Positions 34,801 to 41,005 of a stretch of DNA of 64,000 nt are shown in pieces (the stretch's first letter is position 1; every line of letters starts with the position of its first letter). The translations under genes were made by a program, and so were the position numbers. The stretch comes from CADCTQ01 sp963844325 (GTDB lineage Bacteria > Bacteroidota > Bacteroidia > Cytophagales > 172606-1), in the NCBI GenBank assembly GCA_963844325.1, contig CAWJNV010000002.1, positions 3,658,001 through 3,722,000 on the forward strand, read 5' to 3'. The notes below the pieces were generated by a model. The model was not told where the DNA came from, did not search any database, and saw nothing but the letters and a program-made list of their open reading frames with translations.

Positions 34801-35965
34801 GGACTTCACGCAAGACAAAGGAAGAGCCGCTAAAGCTGCCTGATGGCTTGCTCATCTGGGCCAGCCGGAGGCATGTTCCCTTACCAGGATCGCAGTAATC
34901 CAAGTCGTCAGGCCCTTCCCGCAGGATGTACTTATACATTCCCAAACCACTGATGCCCGAGACGACGATGGTGCCGTCTGCCGTTGTGCCCACCGGACAG
35001 GACGGCGTGGAAGTAACGGAAGTAACTTTCGGGGCAGGCGGGGAGAACATGAAGCCGTTGGATTGCCGGTTAAGGCTCTCCATTTCGGAACTCTTCACGC
35101 GTACCCGGAAGTCAACGGTCTTGTTGGTAGTCAGGCCCGGAATTTTCTCGCCGGGCGTAAACGGAAATGATGGCGCGTCTGTCACTGCCAGCGGCCGCCA
35201 GATGGGTTCGCTGACGTACATGTTATCCGCATACTGCTGGTAGCACGAATTGTAGCAATAATCACCATCCATCATATCCTGGCAGGACTGCAAGCAAGAC
35301 GTATAATCTGGATTTGTCATGTAATTATCGTCGCCGCTGACGTGGTATTCCCATACGTACTGCAATCCGTCCTTGCGGGGCAGATCCACGTTCGTCGTGA
35401 GGGTCATCGCATTATTGGCGCATACATTTTCCGTCGTATTACAACCCGCGCAGGTGAGGAAAGCGGGCGTGGGGAGGGTGTACCGCCAGCGATAAATAAA
35501 GGTGTAATATCCAAGCGTCACCGTTATTGGCGCCGAGTACACCCCTGGCGCTTGGTTCCTCATGTCAAAAAACCGGTAGACTTGCTGGCGGTACTCATCG
35601 TTTCGGTCAAAATCGCAGTTGGTATCCCGGTCATTTTCGTGTCCCTGGAAACAGAGCGTAAAGGCCGAGCTGCCGGTGCTCCGGACAAAACTGCCAAATA
35701 GGTTCACGTACTTGTCCTTTGATTTCCCGGACTCCTTATAGGTTTGGCAGAAGAACCGCTTGCTATTGTCGAAGCTGTCGTAGAAGATCGTAAAAGCGGG
35801 TTCTACCTCGCCGTCCTTGGTGGGCAGGGCCCAGCTTAATTGGCTAACATGTAGCTGGATGCGGACGTCCGTTTGCGCAAGGACGGGCGACGCGGCGAGC
35901 AGCGGCAACACGATAAGGAGCAACCTGCCGGCTGCACCAAGCAAAGGCAGAAGAAGGGATCGCAT
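31847..35965 (-). CDS. SprB-repeat surface protein with T9SS type A C-terminal domain
   Basis: A 1372-aa exported protein starting at the ATG at 35965 (MRSLLLPLLGAAGRLLL), signal peptide ending near PVLAQ. The N-terminal ~450 residues include a Cys-rich region (CAGCNTTENVCANN, CLQSCQDMMDGDYC). From ~450 to ~1200 there are about nine SprB-like repeats of ~80 aa, for example NVSCYDQKNGRITASVTGGT, DILCYGEATGELTVSVTGG and NVSCYDGNDGRIEITAGGG. The last ~80 residues (LAVTPNPNNGRFSFTVKL to ETRVLLNKQ) are a clear T9SS type A sorting domain. SprB-like proteins are surface filaments or adhesins, some moved by the gliding motor. It lies 60 bases after the lipoprotein gene and 36 before the FN3 gene. Confidence 0.9.
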   Translation of the reverse strand: MRSLLLPLLGAAGRLLLIVLPLLAASPVLAQTDVRIQLHVSQLSWALPTKDGEVEPAFTIFYDSFDNSKRFFCQTYKESGKSKDKYVNLFGSFVRSTGSSAFTLCFQGHENDRDTNCDFDRNDEYRQQVYRFFDMRNQAPGVYSAPITVTLGYYTFIYRWRYTLPTPAFLTCAGCNTTENVCANNAMTLTTNVDLPRKDGLQYVWEYHVSGDDNYMTNPDYTSCLQSCQDMMDGDYCYNSCYQQYADNMYVSEPIWRPLAVTDAPSFPFTPGEKIPGLTTNKTVDFRVRVKSSEMESLNRQSNGFMFSPPAPKVTSVTSTPSCPVGTTADGTIVVSGISGLGMYKYILREGPDDLDYCDPGKGTCLRLAQMSKPSGSFSGSSFVLREVPPGQYTLWITNPGAEYGVCAFKQTIGVDQIPALNLTSPVITHNTCYGASEGSITIASSGGRPNIVCTLKNAQGQVFGPQTFNAIGTPATFNGLAAGVYEVVVEDACKQSATTSIEVEQPAQLIVTQPLPLITDATCANPGNGQARITFAATDGASDISPSGTYLYQLYKDDQPFGDAVQSTDLVWTRTDLPVCDNYRLRVKDAAGLDCNGATFSFKIIGPATMQVGTPQVTPVTCYGGSNGAISVTGNNGLDTPFRYLLTKDGVAPQENRTGTFTNLAAGTYTITQMRTIDGCTDASISAPIVITQPAVLSINYTKLNVSCYDQKNGRITASVTGGTGPYAYQWQRLLSGDAALDDNWSGLSGQVNPTLPNLEPGTYRLRVRDAHSCLVVSPAISITEPALLEITTVNVHDITCFGEKGTLEPLVRGGTAPYTLEYTTNNGGTYAAFTAATPLLPGTYRVRVTDRNGCRAGYDAPLMITAPPAALSFTYTLSDYNGYHVSCFGGSNGTATLAATGGNGDGYAGYTYALDNGAYQDDAILTGITAGTHTLRVKDARGCVVSQTVTFTQPDAALFLTLSDKTDILCYGEATGELTVSVTGGTAPYQFSRDGVAFQADPHFTGLAAGDYVITVRDVNGCSTALPVRLLHLHAPIVITASITNVSCYDGNDGRIEITAGGGAGGYQYAWTSLAQTGASAGNLKIGTYPLGITDASGCRKDTLFTIGQPDAPLSVYVHNTPVCADRSNGVIDLSPRGGTPPYRHSIDNGLSFQPGNRFLVGVGTYPIVVQDSQGCTVTATTTIVQRNDRPEPNFLIATRQNAFDTLVVKETSLPKADSVHWSFDPRALVIDADPYSPKIRFTDPGTYLVTMTGYFGGCDYSLTKTLTLSPFDPVAVAPLAANTALIRELAVTPNPNNGRFSFTVKLARTQPLSVVVVDVLGNEYYRKSWGQTTEVTENLQLERAASGFYILRAIVPTDAKETRVLLNKQ

Positions 35966-36025
35966 GCAATCGGAATGAGTCAGGGAATGAAAAAATAGAC
36001 GGACTTTGACCGGTAGCTCCAAGCG

Positions 36026-36493
36026 TTATTGTTTCTTGAGCAGCACGGAAACTGGGTTTTTTACCTGTTCTCTATCCAGGTTACTGACAACGCAGTTGAT
36101 TGCGAACGTCAGTTTGACGCTGCCATCGGGCTCTCTATATTGTTCAACCTGGTTTAAATCGTCTGCCTTTACCACGTAGAACAATGAGTAGTTGCACTTC
36201 TCAACGAGCGGCTCAAAGTTTACCAAATCGTGTACTTCTCCAGAGTAAGCCGGGGGAGTATAGGGACCATACACACGCGTTACTTCAAGTCGCTTCAATA
36301 GCTGGGTGGAGTGCGGTTCGACGGCGATTGTCATTTTAATGGTGTCCCCTGCCTTGTAGAAGGGCTTGAGTTGGGAAGCATCGTAGGTGAGAGCCGGCGG
36401 CATGGTGAACACGCTCTCTTCCTCTTCTTTTTGACAACCACCGAGCAGTACCGCGCCGAACAAACCGGCCATCAGAAGTAGATTTTTTTTCAT
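36026..36493 (-). CDS. Small lipoprotein, first gene of the toxin-associated operon
   Basis: A 155-aa protein with signal peptide MKKNLLLMAGLFGAVLLGGC; the lipobox LLGGC predicts lipidation at Cys20. Glutamates follow immediately after the Cys (QKEEEES); in Bacteroidota a charged stretch there can direct lipoproteins to the cell surface. The rest looks like one beta-sandwich (DTIKMTIAVEPHST, VKLTFAINCVVSNLD). No family was recognised. It is the first of a run of closely packed minus-strand genes, so it may anchor the SprB/FN3/toxin proteins at the outer membrane; that is inference. Confidence 0.8.
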   Translation of the reverse strand: MKKNLLLMAGLFGAVLLGGCQKEEEESVFTMPPALTYDASQLKPFYKAGDTIKMTIAVEPHSTQLLKRLEVTRVYGPYTPPAYSGEVHDLVNFEPLVEKCNYSLFYVVKADDLNQVEQYREPDGSVKLTFAINCVVSNLDREQVKNPVSVLLKKQ

Positions 36494-36836
36494 TGCTTTA
36501 ATTTTAATATGTTGGGTTTAGACCTGGGCGTATATCGCCTAAGCTTTGCCGTGGTGACTGTTGCCCCAGGCCCGGGCGCCATTAAAGAAAGTAGTGTACC
36601 ATTAAGGATGCGGGAAGAGGATCGCCATTTACGGTGGAAAAAGGCCGGCTGCCGGGCAAGGGGTGGGGAAGGGGCAAACGGGAAAGGCTGATTATGAGGG
36701 CGGTACGGCCAGCCGGGAAGTCAAAAGGCGGGGAATCCGGGGCAGACCTTACGCTGGTAGGCAGCCCCCCGTTTTTCAAGCCGTTCCCGGACGGGGAGGT
36801 GATAATATTACGGGATAAAGCGACGCGCATTTTTTG
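36494..36836. other. Divergent intergenic region
   Basis: It separates the minus-strand lipoprotein operon from the plus-strand FN3 gene, so at least two promoters should lie here. I could not find a convincing TTTG-N19-TAnnTTTG pair on either strand. No gene was seen. Confidence 0.5.
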
Positions 36837-38933
36837 ATGAATCTCATGACTGCCTCCTCTTTCCGGTTTACGCTCTTCACCGGCCTGCTGCTCCTGTGCA
36901 TTGCGATGCAGGCCAACCCCGCGCAAGCCCAGAATGCCGCCGAGGGCATCCGGCTGCTGGCCAAACCCAAGGGCAACGCCGTGGTGCTCCGGTGGGCGCC
37001 GACCAGCCCGGCCCTGTGGCAGGCGGGCAACCGCTACGGCTATAAGCTCGAACGGTTTACGCTCAAAGCCGACGGCACCCTCACTGAACCTACCGGCCAG
37101 GGCAAGCTTTTGGTAACGCAACCCATCCGGCCGGTTTCGCAACGGGAGTTTGACGAACTGGCCCGCACCGACGACAAGGCGGCCGTGGTGCAGGAGATGA
37201 TCTACGGCAGTACCGCGGCCCCGGCACCGGCCGGACCGGCGGGCCTCCTTCGCCGCAAGCAGGAAGACGAAAACCGGTTCGGGTTTGCCCTGCTCATGTG
37301 CGACTTTTCGGCGCCGGTTGCCATTGCCGCGGGGTTGCAGTGGACCGACAAGACGGCCACTACCGGGGCCCGCTACATCTACCGCCTCACGCTGGCCGGC
37401 GCCCCGGCCGGCATGCTGCCCGAACCCGCTGTAGTGGTCGTGGACGTGAAGGAAGAAAAACCGCTGCTGCCGCCCGATCAACTTAAAGCCCGCTTCGAAG
37501 ACCGCAAGGTCACCTTGTCGTGGCCGGTCTTTCTGCACAAGGGCATTTACACGGCCTACGTGGTGGAGCGGTCCGCGGACGGCAAAAACTACCAGCCGCT
37601 TTCGGATTTGCCCTACGTGTTCTTCAGCGAAAAGCGGGACCCCGACTACGCCCACTTCGTGGATTCGCTGCCCGCCAACGACCAGACGTACTACTACCGC
37701 ATCAAGGGCCTCACGCCCTTCGCCGAAACGGGCCCGGCCTCGGCCGTAGTAAGCGGCGCGGGCAAGGAGGAGTGGACCGGCCTGGCGGTGATCGACGCGG
37801 CGAAAGTGCTGGAAAACAAGCAGGTGGTGCTTTCCTGGCAGTTTCCCGACCAGTACCACGGGCAGATCAAAGGGTACGCCCTCGGCCGGGCCACGCGTCC
37901 GGACGGGCCCTACAAGGACGTAACCACCAAGCTCATTGCCCCGTCGCAGCGCAGCTTCACGGATGCGCCGCCGGCCACCAACACGTACTACCGCCTCCGG
38001 GTGATCGACAAGGCGGGGGCCGAACGGGCGGTGTCGTTCCCGTACCTGGTGCAACTGGAAGATAACACGCCGCCGGCCGCGCCGGCTGGAATTACGGGCA
38101 AGATCAGTCCGAAGGGCGTGGCGACGCTGGCCTGGCCGACCAATACGGAAGCCGACCTGCTGGGCTACCGGGTGTTCAAAGCCAACCGCGTTGACGAGGA
38201 ATTCGTGGAAGTGACGCAGGAAATCCTGCCCAAGCCGGCCTTTACCGATTCAGTAAACCTCCAAACGCTGACGCGGCAGGTGTGCTACAAGGTGGTGGCC
38301 GTAGACCGCAACTACAACCCGTCGGAGTACTCTGCGCCGCTCGAACTGCAACGCCCCGACCTGATTCCCCCGGCCGCGGCCCAGTTCCGGCGGGTGGAGC
38401 AGCGGGGTGACACGATCCGGCTGGAGTGGGACAACAGCCCCAGCGACGACGTGATCCGCTGTGAACTGTACCGCCAGGAGAAAGCCACGACAGCCGCCCT
38501 GCGCCTGCGGGAATGGTCACTGAAGGACAACGTGACGGCTTACGAAGATGCCCGGGCCTACCCGGGGCAAACGTACCGCTACGTGGTCAAAGTGTTCGAC
38601 GCGGCGGGCAACGTCACGGAGTCGGTGTCGAAAGACTTTTACTACGAAACGGGCATCCGGCCGCCCGTCACCAACTGGCGCGTCACGGTAGACCGCCCGC
38701 AGAAGCGCATCGTGCTCGACTGGCAGTACGCGCAACTGGAAGCGACGCAGTGCCATATCTACCGGGCCCGGGCCGGCGAGCCGCTGCGCCTCTACAAGAC
38801 GCTTCCGGGCAACCCCGGCGAATTCGTGGACAAGGACCTGGCGGTAAACAACGCCTACGTGTACAAAATCCGCCTCAACGGCAAAGGCGGCGTGCAAACC
38901 CAACTCAGCGAAGCGGTGAAGGCGGAGTATTAG
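36837..38933 (+). CDS. Exported protein with about five FN3 modules
   Basis: A 698-aa protein starting at the ATG at 36837 (MNLMTASSFRFTLFTGLLLL), signal peptide ending near PAQAQ. The mature chain is a string of FN3 modules, recognisable by their core strands: LSWPVFLHKGIYTAYVVERS, LSWQFPDQYHGQIKGYALGR, LAWPTNTEADLLGYRVFKAN, LEWDNSPSDDVIRCELYRQE and LDWQYAQLEATQCHIYRA. There is no T9SS tail, lipobox or catalytic motif. It is divergent from the SprB/toxin operon and shares the FN3 theme with the protein directly upstream of the toxin, so a related role at the cell surface is plausible. Start codons at 36834 (TTG) and 36846 are alternatives. Confidence 0.85.
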   Translation: MNLMTASSFRFTLFTGLLLLCIAMQANPAQAQNAAEGIRLLAKPKGNAVVLRWAPTSPALWQAGNRYGYKLERFTLKADGTLTEPTGQGKLLVTQPIRPVSQREFDELARTDDKAAVVQEMIYGSTAAPAPAGPAGLLRRKQEDENRFGFALLMCDFSAPVAIAAGLQWTDKTATTGARYIYRLTLAGAPAGMLPEPAVVVVDVKEEKPLLPPDQLKARFEDRKVTLSWPVFLHKGIYTAYVVERSADGKNYQPLSDLPYVFFSEKRDPDYAHFVDSLPANDQTYYYRIKGLTPFAETGPASAVVSGAGKEEWTGLAVIDAAKVLENKQVVLSWQFPDQYHGQIKGYALGRATRPDGPYKDVTTKLIAPSQRSFTDAPPATNTYYRLRVIDKAGAERAVSFPYLVQLEDNTPPAAPAGITGKISPKGVATLAWPTNTEADLLGYRVFKANRVDEEFVEVTQEILPKPAFTDSVNLQTLTRQVCYKVVAVDRNYNPSEYSAPLELQRPDLIPPAAAQFRRVEQRGDTIRLEWDNSPSDDVIRCELYRQEKATTAALRLREWSLKDNVTAYEDARAYPGQTYRYVVKVFDAAGNVTESVSKDFYYETGIRPPVTNWRVTVDRPQKRIVLDWQYAQLEATQCHIYRARAGEPLRLYKTLPGNPGEFVDKDLAVNNAYVYKIRLNGKGGVQTQLSEAVKAEY

Positions 38934-38968
38934 GCCGGGGAAAGCAAAGTAGCCCCTTTTAGGAAGGC

Positions 38969-39003
38969 AAAAACGCCTGCTGAACGACTCGGCAGGCGTT
39001 TTT
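38969..39003 (+). terminator. Rho-independent terminator
   Basis: AAAAACGCCTGC and GCAGGCGTTTTT form a perfect 12-base stem with an 11-base loop, 36 bases after the FN3 gene stop. Confidence 0.9.
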
Positions 39004-39060
39004 GTTTGGGCCGCGTTGGGAAATAGGGTAATATAGGCTTGACGCAGACCTGGAAAGCTT

Positions 39061-39906
39061 ATGGGCCATATTAAGAAGAAACACCATTACGTTCCGCAAT
39101 ACTATCTAAACGGCTTTACTGATTCGTCGCCAAGCTCCAAGATCTGGGTATACGAAAAGGGTAAGCAGCATGTGTTTCTCTCTAGTACTGTAAACATTGG
39201 TCATGAAAACCACTTCTATTCATTCGAAAGGCTTGATGGTACAAGGGACAGCAATTCCGTTGAGAACTTTTTAGCGGACCGGATAGAAGGGCCAGCTAAC
39301 CCCGTAATTACCAAAATCAGAAATAGACACATGATCACTGATAAGGAGAAGGAGACTTTATCCGTGTATTTAAGTGCTATGTTACAAAGAGTCCCTAAAC
39401 ATAGAGACAGAGTGAAAGGGTTACTTCCAGGGGTAATTAACTCTGTTGCTAATGAGATTAAGGAGGGCAAAAAATGGAAGTCCCGAATCGAAGCGGATAG
39501 AACTGCTGCACTTCGATTGTTGAAGCGGTATGAACTTGAAGCTCCCAAAGAGGTTTTTCTCCCTTCTGTAAGCCACAGAATCGTAACGGCAATATATATG
39601 ATGAATTGGCAGTTTCTAACCTTTGACGGAAAGCAAGGATTTATCACCGGAGATAATCCTTTCGCATTTGACGAAGGATTAGGGCTCGGTAACTTAAACG
39701 CTGAGATCACCTTTCCTGTGTCTCCTAATATTTTGCTTTGGGCAACATGGCAAACTGGTCAAGGAAGCGAATTTATACCAGTTAATGAGCAAACAGTGGA
39801 AGCAGCTAACCTAAGGACGGCGACTGTAGCTTCGCGGTACGTGTTCTATAGGTCAAAGGAACAATGGATAATTGATCTTTTGAACCGAAAAGCTCCTGTT
39901 TCCTGA
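39061..39906 (+). CDS. DUF4238 domain-containing protein
   Basis: A 281-aa cytoplasmic protein. The N-terminal KKHHYVPQYYLNGFT is the defining motif of DUF4238. Other family-like features are NIGHENHFYSFE and GFITGDNPFAFDE. The function of the family is not established. The gene is distinctly more AT-rich than its flanks (many AAA/AAT/TTA codons), like the two small genes that follow, which suggests a laterally acquired patch at 39.0-40.7 kb. It converges on the XRE gene with 18 bases between stops. Start at the ATG at 39061. Confidence 0.85.
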   Translation: MGHIKKKHHYVPQYYLNGFTDSSPSSKIWVYEKGKQHVFLSSTVNIGHENHFYSFERLDGTRDSNSVENFLADRIEGPANPVITKIRNRHMITDKEKETLSVYLSAMLQRVPKHRDRVKGLLPGVINSVANEIKEGKKWKSRIEADRTAALRLLKRYELEAPKEVFLPSVSHRIVTAIYMMNWQFLTFDGKQGFITGDNPFAFDEGLGLGNLNAEITFPVSPNILLWATWQTGQGSEFIPVNEQTVEAANLRTATVASRYVFYRSKEQWIIDLLNRKAPVS

Positions 39907-39924
39907 AGTAAACGACTTGTTCGA

Positions 39925-40158
39925 CTACGACTTCTTCATTTCATTATCCACCATCTGCATAAACTCTAGCATTTCCACCCCGAGCGCATTGGTGATTTCG
40001 ACCAGTGTTTTCAACGTCACACTTTTCAAGCCGCGTTCCAATTGGCTGATGTAGGTTCTGTGGATTTTGGCTTTGAAGGCAAGTTCTTCCTGGGAAACCC
40101 CTTTGGTTGCCCTAAACTTCTTCAACACTGCGGCTACCGCTAAATCCACATTTGCCAT
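39925..40158 (-). CDS. Small XRE-family transcriptional regulator
   Basis: A 77-aa protein that is essentially one HTH_3 domain: VLKKFRATKGVSQEELAFKA then HRTYISQLERGLKSVTLKTL. The start is the ATG at 40158; a TTG three codons upstream is in frame. Single-domain XRE proteins of this kind usually repress themselves and a neighbour. The perfect palindrome at 40288-40327 and a partial copy at 40199-40210, 41 bases upstream of this start, are candidate binding sites. Confidence 0.9.
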   Translation of the reverse strand: MANVDLAVAAVLKKFRATKGVSQEELAFKAKIHRTYISQLERGLKSVTLKTLVEITNALGVEMLEFMQMVDNEMKKS

Positions 40159-40198
40159 CGGGGCCAAATTAGACTAATGGCTTTTGGGGCGCCACAGC

Positions 40199-40210
40199 CT
40201 ATAGTATTCA
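40199..40210. promoter_or_regulatory. Partial copy of the palindrome near the XRE gene
   Basis: CTATAGTATTCA repeats one half of the 40-bp palindrome at 40288-40327 and lies just upstream of the XRE start, as an autoregulatory site would. Confidence 0.45.
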
Positions 40211-40287
40211 GTGGTTGTCGCTGTCGAATATAGGCGCACCTATAGGGCCTTTGGCCTTAGAATCCGATTCCGCGTGAAGAGCAGCAA

Positions 40288-40327
40288 AAAAAAGGTGTTG
40301 AATACTATAGTATTCAACACCTTTTTT
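40288..40327. promoter_or_regulatory. Perfect 40-bp palindrome; operator or bidirectional terminator
   Basis: The core GTGTTGAATACTATAGTATT is symmetrical about the central TATA and extends to GG/CC and then six A and six T, with no mismatch and no loop. Four bases later comes a -7 promoter element for the plus-strand gene at 40392, so a protein bound here would cover its -33 region. The flanking A- and T-runs also fit a bidirectional terminator; the sequence alone cannot decide. Confidence 0.75.
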
Positions 40328-40330
40328 GAC

Positions 40331-40338
40331 TACTTTTG
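40331..40338 (+). promoter_or_regulatory. Probable -7 element for the 40392 gene
   Basis: TACTTTTG matches TAnnTTTG, 54 bases before the ATG. The -33 position falls inside the palindrome and does not match TTTG. Confidence 0.5.
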
Positions 40339-40391
40339 ATTGTAATCGTTGTTCAACCTCAAACTCATTCCCGAAGGGAAAAATTAAGCTT

Positions 40392-40679
40392 ATGATCCAG
40401 TTCAAGGATGAAAAGACCACCCGGGAAGCCAACGCTTCCGCACAGTACCCGGCCTACTACCGCGGCTTCGTCTACAACAGCTACTACGTCGCCGTCCTCA
40501 GCGATACGCTTGCCATCAAGGTAAGTCTGGTGCCCACTGACCTCTTTGTGCGTAAAGGCACTCCCGCCGGGGCGTTCCGAGTCCCGGGCATCGGGGATTT
40601 TGAGCCGATTGAGAAAGGGGAGTTTTTGGAGGCATTGCAAAAGGTACAGGGAGAGGTGAATGGCATGTTGAAAAAATGA
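40392..40679 (+). CDS. Hypothetical protein, 95 aa
   Basis: Function not recognised. The chosen start is the ATG at 40392 (MIQFKDEKTTREANASAQYP), behind a plausible promoter; an upstream in-frame start at 40326 would begin inside the palindrome. The protein is soluble with no signal peptide. It has a Tyr-rich stretch (YPAYYRGFVYNSYYVAVLSD) and a helical C-terminus (EFLEALQKVQGEVNGMLKK). Codon use is normal. The palindrome upstream and the neighbouring XRE gene suggest regulation by that protein. Confidence 0.55.
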   Translation: MIQFKDEKTTREANASAQYPAYYRGFVYNSYYVAVLSDTLAIKVSLVPTDLFVRKGTPAGAFRVPGIGDFEPIEKGEFLEALQKVQGEVNGMLKK

Positions 40680-40690
40680 AAAGTAAAATT

Positions 40691-40871
40691 ATCCCCCTAC
40701 CCCCTTCGGCCATCACGCAGGCTTGCCCGCAAGGGTACGGAGGCGCGAGCCGAACGTACCGAACGTAGTTCTGCGTACGCATCGAACACGAATGCCTCTT
40801 GCCACGGCGCTGTCAGGTACGCAGTCCCCCTTGTGGGTTTGCTAGTGCGTAAGAGAAGGGGGTAGGGGGAT
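40691..40871. repeat. Inverted-repeat element, 181 bp
   Basis: The 17-base arms ATCCCCCTACCCCCTTC (40691-40707) and the exact complement (40855-40871) enclose ~147 bases with no gene. The C-rich arm resembles the CCCCTAACCCCT motif in the larger element near 45.6 and 45.8 kb. No transposase was seen, so an insertion sequence is not supported. Confidence 0.7.
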
Positions 40872-40940
40872 GATTCCCGCCAATCGAACTTACTGATTGG
40901 AGTATCCTAGACAAAAAGCTGCACCTACTGGCAAAACAGC

Positions 40941-40977
40941 AAAGCCCCTGCGACCTCCCAAGTCACAGGGGCTTTTT
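40941..40977. terminator. Bidirectional terminator
   Basis: AAAGCCCCTG and CAGGGGCTTTTT form a strong stem between the convergent 95-aa gene and the GH9 gene. Confidence 0.85.
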
Positions 40978-41005
40978 GCATAAATAGGCCTGTTACAAAT
41001 ACAAC

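Noticed and set aside
40208..40432. A 74-codon minus-strand frame across the 40-bp palindrome
   Set aside because: It runs through the palindrome and a promoter element and overlaps the better-supported plus-strand gene at 40392.
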